From NCBI RefSeq assembly GCF_945952405.1, contig NZ_CAMFIA010000002.1, positions 186,001 through 250,000 on the forward strand: a stretch of 64,000 nucleotides of DNA. Reading direction: 5' to 3'. Numbering within the stretch: the stretch's first letter is position 1; every line of letters begins with the position of its first letter. Under the pieces are notes generated by a model that worked only from the letters and a program-made list of their open reading frames with translations, searched no databases and was not told the origin of the DNA. Made by a program: the position numbers and the translations under genes. The stretch is from an uncultured Stenotrophomonas sp. Lineage in GTDB: Bacteria; Pseudomonadota; Gammaproteobacteria; Xanthomonadales; Xanthomonadaceae. This document shows positions 32,379-40,693 of the stretch, piece by piece.

Positions 32379-33224
32379 ATGCGCCCCCTCGCCCCCGCCC
32401 GCCTCCTGCTCAGCAGCCTCGCGCTGTTGCTGGCGTTGCAGGCGCAGGCACGGCCGCAGCCACCCGCCCTCGCCAGCAGCGAGGGCGAGCCGCGGCAACT
32501 GACCGTTGCCGCGCTGGAACTGCCCAGCCGCGACGATGCGCAATGGAAGCAGCGTCGCGAGCAGGTCGCGCAGCTGCTGACCGAGCTGCAGCCGGACGTG
32601 ATCTCGGTCCAGCAGGTCCTGCAGCAACAGGGCCGCAATCCGGCCTGCTGGCTGGCCAGCCGGCTGCGCTACAGCTGCGACTTCGTCACCGCCGATCCGC
32701 CCAGCCAGCCGCTGCGGCATGGCAATGCGATGCTGACCCGGCTGCCGGTCAGCGAAGACGGCGTCACCCTGCTGCATCCGCCCGGCGTCTTCAGTGCGGC
32801 GGGCATGATGCGGCTGAAACTGGGCCAGGCGCTGGTCAACATCTACGTGGCGCGGTTGCGCCCGGATCCGGACGAGAGCATCGCCCGCCAGCACCAGACC
32901 AGCGACCTGATGACCTGGATCGGCGCCACCGCCGAAGGCATGCCCAGCCTGATCGCCGGCGACTTCTCGGCCAGCACCGTGGAACTGGTGCGCAGCACCC
33001 CCGGTTTCCAGCCTGCCCGGCGTAACCCTGGCGGGCGCCCGGAGCCCGCCGCCAGCGGCGGCGGCGCGAGCGGCCACGGCCTGGACGTGCTGTTCCAGGT
33101 CAAGCACTTCGGCGGGATCCGCCAGCAGCCGATCCTGCTGCCGGCCGACGGCGATCTGCCCGGCCTGCGCCTGGGGGTGATGGCGACCCTGCGCCTGCAG
33201 GGCGATACGGCCAGCACCGAATAG
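32379..33224 (+). CDS. Endonuclease/exonuclease/phosphatase-fold protein, probably catalytically dead
   Basis: A 281-residue secreted protein (signal MRPLAPARLLLSSLALLLALQAQARP). The fold is recognisable from RREQVAQLLTELQPDVISVQQV, HGNAMLTRLPV, IAGDFSAST and LDVLFQ. Each catalytic position differs from the family: the metal Glu of LQEV is Gln (VQQV), THLN is missing (ARLRP), GDFN is GDFS, IDHIF is LDVLF, and the final SDHxG His is absent. Compare the intact paralogue at 44165-45043. I infer a non-enzymatic or altered function. Divergent from the peptide transporter; a terminator follows. Confidence 0.75.
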   Translation: MRPLAPARLLLSSLALLLALQAQARPQPPALASSEGEPRQLTVAALELPSRDDAQWKQRREQVAQLLTELQPDVISVQQVLQQQGRNPACWLASRLRYSCDFVTADPPSQPLRHGNAMLTRLPVSEDGVTLLHPPGVFSAAGMMRLKLGQALVNIYVARLRPDPDESIARQHQTSDLMTWIGATAEGMPSLIAGDFSASTVELVRSTPGFQPARRNPGGRPEPAASGGGASGHGLDVLFQVKHFGGIRQQPILLPADGDLPGLRLGVMATLRLQGDTASTE

Positions 33225-33247
33225 GCTCGGCAATGAATCCTGCAACA

Positions 33248-33277
33248 GAAAAGGCCGGGGTCTCCCCCGGCCTTTTC
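33248..33277. terminator. Bidirectional rho-independent terminator
   Basis: GAAAAGGCCGGGG/CCCCGGCCTTTTC between the convergent EEP-like gene and sodA. Confidence 0.9.
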
Positions 33278-33297
33278 ATCTCAACCCGTTACCGCGA

Positions 33298-33909
33298 TCA
33301 GGCGATCGCTTCCTGGTAACGGCGCTCGACTTCATTCCAGTCGATGACGTTGAAGAACGCGCCGATGTATTCCGGGCGGCGGTTCTGGTACTTCAGGTAG
33401 TACGCGTGTTCCCACACGTCCAGGCCGAGGATGGGGGTGTTGCCTTCCATCAGCGGGCTGTCCTGGTTGCCGGTGCTCTCGACCACGACCTTCTTGTCCG
33501 GGGTCACGCTCAGCCACGCCCAGCCGCTGCCGAAACGGGTCAGCGCAGCCTTGGTGAAGGCGTCCTTGAACTTGTCGAAACCGCCCAGGTCCTTGTCGAT
33601 GGCCTTGGCCACGTCGCCCACCGGGTTGCCGCCCGCGTTCGGCGCCATCACGGTCCAGAACAGCGAGTGGTTGGCGTGGCCACCGCCGTTGTTGCGCACC
33701 GGGCCCTGCAGGTTCTCCGGCAGCGACTTGAGCTTCTTCACCAGCTCTTCGACCGGCAGGTCAGCGTACTCGGTGCCTTCCAGCGCCGCGTTGACGTTGT
33801 TGATGTAGGTCTGGTGATGCTTGGTGTGGTGGATTTCCATCGTCGCCGCATCGATATGCGGTTCCAGCGCGTCGTAGGCGTAGGACAGCTTGGGCAGGGT
33901 GTAGGCCAT
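33298..33909 (-). CDS. sodA: Superoxide dismutase, Mn type
   Basis: Converts superoxide to peroxide and oxygen in the cytosol. The 203-residue protein has all four metal ligands: His in [15 protein letters not shown], His in [13 protein letters not shown], and Asp and His in [19 protein letters not shown]. The Gly-Gly before HANHSLFW and the Gln in [10 protein letters not shown] are the positions usual for manganese rather than iron enzymes. No signal peptide. Single gene; AGGAGA before the ATG. Confidence 0.96.
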   Translation of the reverse strand: MAYTLPKLSYAYDALEPHIDAATMEIHHTKHHQTYINNVNAALEGTEYADLPVEELVKKLKSLPENLQGPVRNNGGGHANHSLFWTVMAPNAGGNPVGDVAKAIDKDLGGFDKFKDAFTKAALTRFGSGWAWLSVTPDKKVVVESTGNQDSPLMEGNTPILGLDVWEHAYYLKYQNRRPEYIGAFFNVIDWNEVERRYQEAIA

Positions 33910-34127
33910 GATGCATCTCCTGATTGCGAGGGCACCCGACGGTGTCGGGCGGTGCGCGGTGAATGATGGGGACAGACCGCAAGATTACCAAGGGGGATGT
34001 AAAGGAAATTGCGTCCTGCCGGTGAGCACGCCGGCAATTGTTACGCAGCGGTGACGCAGCCCCTCCTCATGCGCCGTGCAGCGCGCAGGCGCTACAGTGC
34101 GCGCACCACCCTCGCCCACGCCTGCCC

Positions 34128-34580
34128 ATGCGCAACCCCCGGCTGCTGCTCACCGCCATCGCCCTGCTGTTGCTCGGCCTGGTCGTCAACCACTTCATGC
34201 AGCGCCCGCCGGCGCCGCAGTTCGCCCCGGACCTGCAGGGCGCCACCGCAGCGCGCGCGCCGACCGCCCCAGCCACCGGCAGGGACAATGCGCTGCCGGG
34301 CTTCCTGCCGGCCGACGCGCGCCAGACCATCGCCCTGATCCAGCGTGGCGGGCCGTTCCCGCACCGCCAGGACGGCAGCACCTTCGGCAACCGCGAGCAG
34401 CAACTGCCGCAGCGCGCGCGCGGCTACTACCGCGAGTACACGGTCGACACCCCTGGCGCCCGCACCCGCGGAACGCGCCGCATCGTCACCGGCGGCGACC
34501 CGCCGGAGGCGTGGTACTACACCGACGACCATTACCAATCATTCCGCAGCTTCACCGTACCGGCCCAGGGAGCGCAGTGA
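34128..34580 (+). CDS. Secreted/anchored guanyl-specific ribonuclease (RNase Sa/barnase family)
   Basis: A 150-residue protein. An N-terminal signal or anchor (RNPRLLLTAIALLLLGLVVNHF, residues 2-23) is followed by a linker and a microbial RNase domain from about residue 55 (LPGFLPADARQTIALIQRGGPF). Family catalytic residues are in place: Glu103 (GYYREYTVDTPG), Arg118 (RGTRRIVTGG) and His135 (YYTDDHYQSF). It would cut single-stranded RNA after G outside the cytosol. The stop overlaps the barstar start by one base (TGATG), so toxin and inhibitor are coupled. The ATG at 34128 begins the signal; an earlier in-frame start is unsupported. Confidence 0.9.
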   Translation: MRNPRLLLTAIALLLLGLVVNHFMQRPPAPQFAPDLQGATAARAPTAPATGRDNALPGFLPADARQTIALIQRGGPFPHRQDGSTFGNREQQLPQRARGYYREYTVDTPGARTRGTRRIVTGGDPPEAWYYTDDHYQSFRSFTVPAQGAQ

Positions 34581-34993
34581 TGAGCCACGATGATTTCGGC
34601 CTCGGCCTGCATGACATCAACAACGCCGGCGTCTACGCCATCGACAGCGATGACATCGGCGCACTGGCTGCGGCGATGCGCGATGCCGGCCTCAAGGTGA
34701 TCCGCATCGACCTGCAGGGCGTGGCGGACAAGCGCACGCTGCTGGCCCGGCTGGCCGCGCAGCTGGATTTTCCTGCGGGCTTCGGCGGCAACTGGGATGC
34801 GCTGTCGGACAACCTGCGCGACCTGCAGTGGTTGCCGGCCAATGGTTATGCGCTGTTCCTGGCCGACGTGGACGCGCTGCGTGCCGGCAGCCAGAAGGAC
34901 TTCGACACGCTGCTGGACGTGATGGACGAGACCAGCCGCGACTGGGTTGGCCGCGACGTGCCGTTCTGGGTGTTCCTGTCGCAGAGCGCGTGA
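34580..34993 (+). CDS. Barstar family ribonuclease inhibitor
   Basis: A 137-residue cytosolic protein that should bind and block the RNase encoded one base upstream. The barstar core is clear from about residue 38: VIRIDLQGVADKRTLLARLAAQLDFPAGFGGNWDALSDNLRDLQWL, where FGxNWDAL-D-L is the signature that plugs the RNase active site. FWVFLSQSA ends the protein. Translational coupling secures inhibitor before any RNase folds inside the cell. A SMAG pair follows the stop. Confidence 0.94.
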   Translation: MSHDDFGLGLHDINNAGVYAIDSDDIGALAAAMRDAGLKVIRIDLQGVADKRTLLARLAAQLDFPAGFGGNWDALSDNLRDLQWLPANGYALFLADVDALRAGSQKDFDTLLDVMDETSRDWVGRDVPFWVFLSQSA

Positions 34994-35006
34994 GGCCAAT
35001 CCCCGG

Positions 35007-35060
35007 GTAGAGGCCGCCCCTGGTCGGCGCTCGTGCCAACCGGGGTTGGCATCCACCAGA
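35007..35060. repeat. SMAG REP pair
   Basis: GTAG at 35007 followed by AGGCCGCCCCTGGTCGGC, then GCCAAC-CGGG-GTTGGC at 35035-35050, between convergent barstar and the repetitive transmembrane protein gene. Confidence 0.8.
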
Positions 35061-35099
35061 ACGTGCCAGCACGTCTGTTGCATCCTGCGATGGCAGCCG

Positions 35100-36827
35100 C
35101 TAGCGGCTGCCGTTGTCTTCCTGCAGCTCTTTCTTGAACGGGATGTCCGGCGGCGGCCGCGCCACTGCCGGCTGGTCCTGCATGTTCGGATTGGTCAGGC
35201 CGCAGCCGCCGCCGGCCTGCAGGATCGAGATCACGCAGGAGATCTTCGAGCGCGTCCCCGGCAACGGGATCTCCATCGACTTGATGCCCTTGCGCACCCA
35301 CTCGGCCAGCAGCGATTCCTGCGGCACCCAGTACTTGTCGAACGAGGTTGGCGTGTAGTCGTACGGCGGGCGCTTCAGCCAGGTGCCGGACTGGGCGATG
35401 CGCTCCTTGCTCCAGCCATCGTTGGCCCCCCCGGGCGCGCCGCGCTCGGCGTGACCGCTGCCTTCCTGCCCGGGCACGCGCACGCTGCCATCGGCATTGA
35501 ACAGGCCATCGCCCTTGCCGGACGTGCTGGCCTGGCGGGCGCCACTGCTGGCACCGTCACGGTTGCGACTCGAGGCCCCCCAGTCATCCCCCTTGGCCGG
35601 CGTGGCCCAGTTGCCGGGGTCCGGCGCCGGCCGCGCGCCGGCCTGGGCCGGTGTGGTGGCGGGTGCAGACGCGTGCGCGCTGCTGCTGGCCTGCGCCGCA
35701 CTGCCGCTGGACGTTGAAGCCGCCGCCACCGGAGCCGAGGCCACTTCGCGTTCGCGCACCTGCACATCGCGGCCCGCAGGTGCATGCACGGCGGGTTCGC
35801 GGCCGGCCACGCTCGCCATCCGCACCTGCGGATCAACCACCGCCTGCACTTCGCGCTCGCGGACCTGCACATCCCGTTGCGCAACGCGCACCGGCACATC
35901 GGCCGTGCGCAGCGGCTGTGGCACCACCGGTGCGTCCACCGTACTGACTTCGCGTTCCTGCACCTGGATATCGCGCACCTGCGGCGTCCGCACGGCGACG
36001 CTTGGCGCATGCACCGCCACCGGCGCGGGCGGTGCCTGTACCGGCTGCACACTGCGCTCGCGCACGGCGAGGGGGGTGTCGCGCGGCACGATGCTCACTT
36101 CGGTGCGCGGCACGCTGACCGGAGGCACCACGAAATCGGTGCTGGCCTCGGCCACCTCGGTGGCCTGCACCGGAGACGGCGGCGGCGCCGCGACCGGAGC
36201 GGGCTCGGTTTCAGAGGGCGGCGCCGGCACGCTGGCCGTTGGCACGGGCACCGGCGCAGCTGCAGGCGCCGACGCTGCAGCAGGTCGCGGCTCGGGTGCG
36301 CTGGCCGCGCCCGCCGCCCTGCCGGCCGCCACCTGTCCGGCGGCTGCCGCTGCCGCCGCGGCATCCGCACCGGGCTGGTCGCCGCCACCTTCCTGGCTCG
36401 CGCGGCCGACGAATTCGACCTGCACGCGCTCGCCTTCGGCCCCCTCTTCTTCCGGGGCCGTGGTGCGGATCACCGCCACCCACAGCAGCAGCACGAAGAA
36501 CAGCAGGTGCAGCAGCGCACTGGCCAGTGCCGAGGTCCAGCGCATCCAGCGCTGGTCGCGCGGCGCCGCATCCCAGTCCTGCCAGAACAGCCGGCGCAGC
36601 GCCTGCCAGGCAGGCAGCTGTGGCGACCGCCCCGGCGGCCCGGGCAGCGGACGCGGCAGCAGCACCGCGATCACCTCGCGGGCGTGCAACGAAGGCGGCA
36701 ACGGGCCGAGCGAACGCAGCCACAGCGCCCAGCCATAGGGCAGGCGGGTGGTCTTTTCGAGGACGGAACGCGGCTGCTGGCGTGCCAGCAGCAGGTCGAT
36801 GAGATGCTCGGCCCGGGTCAGAGGCAC
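35100..36827 (-). CDS. Repetitive transmembrane protein with TonB-like architecture
   Basis: A 575-residue protein. The cytosolic N-terminus (about 1-95) leads into one membrane helix (LASALLHLLFFVLLLWVAVI, about 101-120). A very long Ala/Pro/Val-rich periplasmic region follows. Within it, copies of R-D-V/I-Q-V-R/Q-E-R-E-V recur (RDIQVQEREV, RDVQVREREV twice), alternating with Pro-rich spacers. The C-terminal domain (from about 490, YTPTSFDKYWVPQESLLAEWVRKGIKSMEIPLPG, with Cys in SKISCVISILQAGGGCG) is conserved-looking but not a recognised TonB-C. It may span the periplasm to transmit or tether. It begins ten bases after nfuA ends, so the two are cotranscribed. Confidence 0.78.
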   Translation of the reverse strand: MPLTRAEHLIDLLLARQQPRSVLEKTTRLPYGWALWLRSLGPLPPSLHAREVIAVLLPRPLPGPPGRSPQLPAWQALRRLFWQDWDAAPRDQRWMRWTSALASALLHLLFFVLLLWVAVIRTTAPEEEGAEGERVQVEFVGRASQEGGGDQPGADAAAAAAAAGQVAAGRAAGAASAPEPRPAAASAPAAAPVPVPTASVPAPPSETEPAPVAAPPPSPVQATEVAEASTDFVVPPVSVPRTEVSIVPRDTPLAVRERSVQPVQAPPAPVAVHAPSVAVRTPQVRDIQVQEREVSTVDAPVVPQPLRTADVPVRVAQRDVQVREREVQAVVDPQVRMASVAGREPAVHAPAGRDVQVREREVASAPVAAASTSSGSAAQASSSAHASAPATTPAQAGARPAPDPGNWATPAKGDDWGASSRNRDGASSGARQASTSGKGDGLFNADGSVRVPGQEGSGHAERGAPGGANDGWSKERIAQSGTWLKRPPYDYTPTSFDKYWVPQESLLAEWVRKGIKSMEIPLPGTRSKISCVISILQAGGGCGLTNPNMQDQPAVARPPPDIPFKKELQEDNGSR

Positions 36828-36837
36828 GCGTCAGCGA

Positions 36838-37437
36838 TCAGGCGGCGTTGCCGCGAGGAATGTACGGCGCATGGCCACTATCGTGATCGGTGGCGTCGCG
36901 TACCGCGGTCACCCCCGGCACGCGGCCCATCAGGGTCTTCTCGATGCCCTGCTTGAGGGTCACGTCGGCCATGCCACAGCCCTGGCAACCGCCACCGAAG
37001 CGCAGCAGCACCACGCCTTCAGCCGAGACTTCCTGCACGGCCACCTTGCCGCCATGCGAGGCCAGCTGCGGATTGATTTCGTTTTCCACCACCCAGTGCA
37101 CGCGCTCCACCAGCGAGGCGGCATCGCCGGGCGCTTCGCCCTTGATCCGCGGCGCCTTGATGGTCAGCTGCTGGGCACCGGCGGTCCCGGCAACGATGTC
37201 GATCTCGGCGCCGTCGAGCCAGCCGACGCTGCTCGCATCGACATAGAGGGTGAAGCCATCGCAATCCACCGCCCACTCGTCACCGAGCAGGTCGCTGGGC
37301 TCGGCGAACTCCAGCCGGGCGTCGGCGCGCGGGGTACCGGGATCGACCGCACTCAGGCGCACGCCCATGCCGGGCACGCCCTCGCGTTCGATCAGCTTGC
37401 GGAAATGGGTCTGGGCAGTGTCGGAGATCTGGATCAT
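36838..37437 (-). CDS. nfuA: Fe-S cluster biogenesis protein NfuA
   Basis: Carrier that delivers [4Fe-4S] clusters to apoproteins. The 199-residue protein has a degenerate A-type (IscA-like) N-domain ([26 protein letters not shown]) without the usual Cys ligands, as in E. coli NfuA. It ends in the NifU-like C-domain with the CxxC site [23 protein letters not shown] at about residues 149-170. First gene of a pair with the repetitive transmembrane protein; divergent from phhB. Sequence and length leave little doubt. Confidence 0.96.
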   Translation of the reverse strand: MIQISDTAQTHFRKLIEREGVPGMGVRLSAVDPGTPRADARLEFAEPSDLLGDEWAVDCDGFTLYVDASSVGWLDGAEIDIVAGTAGAQQLTIKAPRIKGEAPGDAASLVERVHWVVENEINPQLASHGGKVAVQEVSAEGVVLLRFGGGCQGCGMADVTLKQGIEKTLMGRVPGVTAVRDATDHDSGHAPYIPRGNAA

Positions 37438-37527
37438 CAGGCTATTCTAGCCAAGTAAGCGTCAGCCGCTCATTCGGTTTATACACCGTCCGGCGCATTG
37501 TTCAGTCAACACGAGGTGGAGATTCCC

Positions 37528-37878
37528 ATGGCCGACCTGATTCCACTGGCCCAGGCCCGTTGCGTGCCGCGCAAAGGCAGCGACCACAAGCTCGGCGAAG
37601 CCCGCCTGGCCGAGCTGCTGCCGCAGATTCCCGGCTGGGAGCTGAGCGAGGGCGGCCAGGCCCTGCTGCGCACCTTCCGCTTCAAGGATTACTACGCCAC
37701 CATGGCCTTCGTGAACGCACTGGCCTGGATCGCCCACCGTGAGGACCACCATCCGGACCTCGGCGTGCATTACGACCGCGCGGTCGTGCGCTATTCCACC
37801 CACGACGTGGGCGGCCTGAGCGAGAACGACTTCATCTGCGCGGCAAAGACTTCGGCCCTGACGGAGCAACTGCCATGA
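37528..37878 (+). CDS. phhB: Pterin-4a-carbinolamine dehydratase
   Basis: Recycles the 4a-hydroxy-tetrahydropterin made by phenylalanine hydroxylase. The 116-residue protein has the family signature [31 protein letters not shown] (catalytic His pair in DHHPD, about residues 72-76), and the W-x-L opening [22 protein letters not shown]. The ATG at 37528 follows GAGGTGGAG. No phhA lies in the window. Its stop overlaps the next gene (ATGA). Confidence 0.94.
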   Translation: MADLIPLAQARCVPRKGSDHKLGEARLAELLPQIPGWELSEGGQALLRTFRFKDYYATMAFVNALAWIAHREDHHPDLGVHYDRAVVRYSTHDVGGLSENDFICAAKTSALTEQLP

Positions 37879-38291
37879 ACGTACGTTTGCTGAGCCTGTC
37901 CCTGATCGCTGCGACCGGCCTGGCCGGCTGTGGCTCATCCGAACCGCCGGCACCGCCGCCGCCGGCGCCGACCGAAGTCGCCGCGGTGAAGACACCGCCG
38001 CCGCAGTACCCGCTTGAACTGGCCTGCATGGGCGTGGGCGGTACCAGCACGTTCAAGGTCACCATCGGCACCGACGGCAAGCCGAGCGAGGTCGCCCTGC
38101 TGACCGGCGCCGGCAACCCGCAGCTGGACGAGCTGGCCAAGACCGCCGTGCAGGGCTGGCAGTTCAACGCGGCCACCCGCAATGGCCAGCCGGTGCCGGC
38201 CACCATCCAGGTCCCGGTCAGCTTCAACCCGCCGCAGCCGAAGCCGGACCAGTGCTTCGCCATCGAAGAGCGCCTGCGCCGCGGCGGCTGA
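37875..38291 (+). CDS. TonB C-terminal-domain lipoprotein
   Basis: A 138-residue lipoprotein (lipobox ATGLAGC, Cys19) with a short Pro-rich stretch and one TonB-C-like domain. The domain shows [55 protein letters not shown], then [22 protein letters not shown]. That is the pattern of energy-transducer TonB C-domains, but there is no cytoplasmic membrane anchor, so it cannot be a standard TonB. It may bind outer-membrane receptors or other partners. Coupled to phhB by a four-base overlap. Confidence 0.85.
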   Translation: MNVRLLSLSLIAATGLAGCGSSEPPAPPPPAPTEVAAVKTPPPQYPLELACMGVGGTSTFKVTIGTDGKPSEVALLTGAGNPQLDELAKTAVQGWQFNAATRNGQPVPATIQVPVSFNPPQPKPDQCFAIEERLRRGG

Positions 38292-38389
38292 TCGGCCGCA
38301 CCTCGACGAGGCCAGCCGACGCCCGCCTCGCCCTTGCCGCCCCGGCCCAGTCCGGGGCGGTTGTCTGTTGACCAGGACCGCGTCGGTAG

Positions 38390-39199
38390 ATGCTGCAGAT
38401 TCCCCCCGAAAACGTCTGGATCGCACTGGCGGTCACCCTCGCGGCCGGCCTCGCCACCGCCATCGGCAGCCTGCTCGTACTGTTCTCGCGCCGGCCCAAT
38501 CCCCGCCTGCTGGCGTTCGGCCTGGCCTTCGCCGGCGGCGCGATGGTCTATGTCTCGCTGTCGGAGATCCTCAACAAGTCCATCGCCTCGTTCGCGCTGG
38601 CCTATGGCGAGCGCACCGGCTTCACCTACGGCACCCTGGCCTTCCTGCTGGGGGTGATCGTGATCGTGCTGATCGACCACTTCATCCCCAACCCGCATGA
38701 CAGCCTGGACAAGCAGGACCCCGCGTTCCGCGAGAACAGCCGCGAATACCTGAAGCGGGTCGCGCTGCTGACCTCGATCGCGATCACCGCGCACAATTTC
38801 CCGGAAGGCCTGGCAACCTTCTTCGCCACACTGGAAAGCCCGTCGGTGGGCATGCCACTGGCGTTCGCCATTGCCATCCACAACATTCCCGAGGGCATCG
38901 CGATCGCGGTGCCGGTGTACTTCGCCACCCAGAACAAGGCCTATGCCTTTACCGCCAGCCTGCTGTCGGGCCTGGCCGAGCCGGTCGGCGCAGCGATCGG
39001 CTATGTGCTGCTGTCGGGGTCACTGTCGCACGCAACCTTCGGCTGGGTATTCGGGCTGATCGCCGGCGTGATGGTGTTCCTGGCCCTGGATGAATTGCTG
39101 CCGGCGGCCAAGCGCTACGCCAAGGGCCACGAGACCGTGTACGGGCTGGTGGCGGGCATGGGAACGCTGGCGATCAGCCTGGTGCTGTTCAAGTGGTGA
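38390..39199 (+). CDS. zupT: ZIP family metal transporter ZupT
   Basis: Imports zinc and other divalent metals across the inner membrane. The 269-residue protein has about eight membrane segments. The metal-binding helices are intact: ITAHNFPEGLATFFATL (TM4, about residues 133-149) and AIAIHNIPEGIAIAVPVYF (TM5, about 161-179), both with the HNxPEG signature of ZupT. A long third loop (PNPHDSLDKQDPAFRENSREYLKR) lacks the His-rich tract seen in some ZIPs. No Zur box is evident in the 98 bases upstream. Confidence 0.95.
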   Translation: MLQIPPENVWIALAVTLAAGLATAIGSLLVLFSRRPNPRLLAFGLAFAGGAMVYVSLSEILNKSIASFALAYGERTGFTYGTLAFLLGVIVIVLIDHFIPNPHDSLDKQDPAFRENSREYLKRVALLTSIAITAHNFPEGLATFFATLESPSVGMPLAFAIAIHNIPEGIAIAVPVYFATQNKAYAFTASLLSGLAEPVGAAIGYVLLSGSLSHATFGWVFGLIAGVMVFLALDELLPAAKRYAKGHETVYGLVAGMGTLAISLVLFKW

Positions 39200-39218
39200 A
39201 GGGCCTGCGCCACGCCCT

Positions 39219-39279
39219 GTAGAGCCGAGCCTGCGCTCGGCTGATAGGCCCGACAGCCGGGCATGGGCTCGGCTCTGCA
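39219..39279. repeat. SMAG REP pair
   Basis: GTAG at 39219 followed by AGCCGAGC-CTGC-GCTCGGCT. A degenerate second arm ending GGGCTCGGCTCTGCA lies before the rluC stop. Located between convergent zupT and rluC. Confidence 0.78.
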
Positions 39280-39311
39280 ACGGAAGCGCCGGACAGCACC
39301 CGGCGCCACCT

Positions 39312-40286
39312 TCAGCGGAGCCGGTCCAGCGCCTCGACCAGCTCATCGGCCAGCGGTGCGTTCAGCACGTACGGGGTCTTGCCTGCGTCCAGCGCGAACT
39401 CCAGCGAGGCGGCGTGCAGGAACAGGCGTTTCAGCCCGATCTGCTCACGAAGCCGCTTGTTGACTGCCGGATCGCCGTACTTGTCGTCACCCGCCACCGG
39501 GTGTCCCAGATGCTGGGCGTGTACGCGGATCTGGTGGGTGCGGCCGGTTTCGATGCGTACCTCGCAGTACGAATGGCCGCCGCGCCGCTCCAGCACCCTG
39601 AAGTGGCTGATCGATTCCTTGCCGATCGCATTGACCTGCACGTGGCGCTCGCCGCCCTGGCGCAGGCCCACGTGCAGCGGCGCGTCGACCGTCATCACGC
39701 CATCGGGCATGCGCCCGGCCAGCAGGGTCAGGTAGCGCTTGCGGATGCCCGCGCCGTGGTCTTCACGCAGCAGCGCCTGCAGCTCACTCAGCGCCGAACG
39801 CTTCTTGGCCACGATCAACAGGCCGGACGTATCGCGATCCAGCCGGTGCACCAGCTCCAGGGTCTGGCCCGGACGCAGTGCGCGCAGCGTCTCGATGGCG
39901 CCGAAGCTGATGCCGCTGCCACCATGGCTGGCCACGCCGGAAGGCTTGTTCAGGGCCAGCAGGCGTGCGTCCTCGAAGACGATGGCCTGTTCCAGGCGGC
40001 GCATGAACGCCTCCGGGGGACCGGCCTTGTCTCCTTCCTCACTGAGACGAACCGGCGGCACGCGCACCTCATCGCCCGCTTCCAGCTTGCGCTCGGCCTT
40101 GGCGCGGCCACCATTCACCCGCACCTGGCCGCTGCGCACCAGCTTGTAGACCAGGCTGCGCGGGGCCCCTTTCAGCTGGCCGAGCAGGAAGTTGTCCAGG
40201 CGCTGGCCGGCGCGGTCGGCGGGAACGGTGATCATGCGCACGGAAGGCTTGTCGCCAGCGGGCTTGGTGGGGTCTTGGGCGGTCAT
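39312..40286 (-). CDS. rluC: 23S rRNA pseudouridine synthase RluC
   Basis: Converts uridines 955, 2504 and 2580 (E. coli numbering) of 23S rRNA to pseudouridine. The 324-residue protein has an S4 RNA-binding domain (QRLDNFLLGQLKGAPRSLVYKLVRSGQVRVNGGRAK, about 28-63). The RluA-type catalytic domain has the invariant Asp in LVHRLDRDTSGLLIVAK (about residue 152) and ETGRTHQIRVHAQHLGHPVAGDDKYG. The ATG at 40286 starts the recognisable protein; the frame is open further but enters the rne leader. Divergent from rne, the same arrangement as in enterobacteria. Confidence 0.95.
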   Translation of the reverse strand: MTAQDPTKPAGDKPSVRMITVPADRAGQRLDNFLLGQLKGAPRSLVYKLVRSGQVRVNGGRAKAERKLEAGDEVRVPPVRLSEEGDKAGPPEAFMRRLEQAIVFEDARLLALNKPSGVASHGGSGISFGAIETLRALRPGQTLELVHRLDRDTSGLLIVAKKRSALSELQALLREDHGAGIRKRYLTLLAGRMPDGVMTVDAPLHVGLRQGGERHVQVNAIGKESISHFRVLERRGGHSYCEVRIETGRTHQIRVHAQHLGHPVAGDDKYGDPAVNKRLREQIGLKRLFLHAASLEFALDAGKTPYVLNAPLADELVEALDRLR

Positions 40287-40693
40287 CAGGCTGTTTATTC
40301 TGTTACACTCGGGCGGCGAGATAAGGGATTGATTTCGTTGGAAGTTACTCAGGGCCAGAAGCCCAGCTTCCGACGAATCCGGCACAGTGCGCGACCACCG
40401 CCCGCGGGGCGGCCATGTTAGCGGCTCACCGGCCTTCCCGGCCATCGCCGGATGCCTGACACGCAACCGTGCTGAACATGTCCCGCGTGGCGCTCCAGCC
40501 TGGCTGACAGCTGCCTGCGGCCCTGCAACACCCAAAACCCATAAGAGTGAAGCGCTCCCGCGGCCTGCCGTGGTGTCATAGCGCTGGAAACCCAAGCCGC
40601 CCTCCCCGCGCTTGCGCGAATGGGCGGCGAGCCGTATCCAGAGGCGAAACCCCATGGCGTTCCGCGCGGTAGCCGCTTGCGAGGAACGCAACA
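40287..40693 (+). promoter_or_regulatory. rluC-rne intergenic region with probable rne 5' leader
   Basis: No gene is seen in these 407 bases. An extended -10-like TGTTACACT on the plus strand (40301-40309) would give an rne leader of about 375 bases, close to the 361-base autoregulatory leader of E. coli rne. Near the start codon GCGTTCC (about 40656) can pair with GGAACGC (about 40683-40689), which contains the GAGGAA ribosome site, so the site may be sequestered. A GCCGCCC...GGGCGGC stem lies just upstream. Promoter and folding are inference. Confidence 0.5.
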
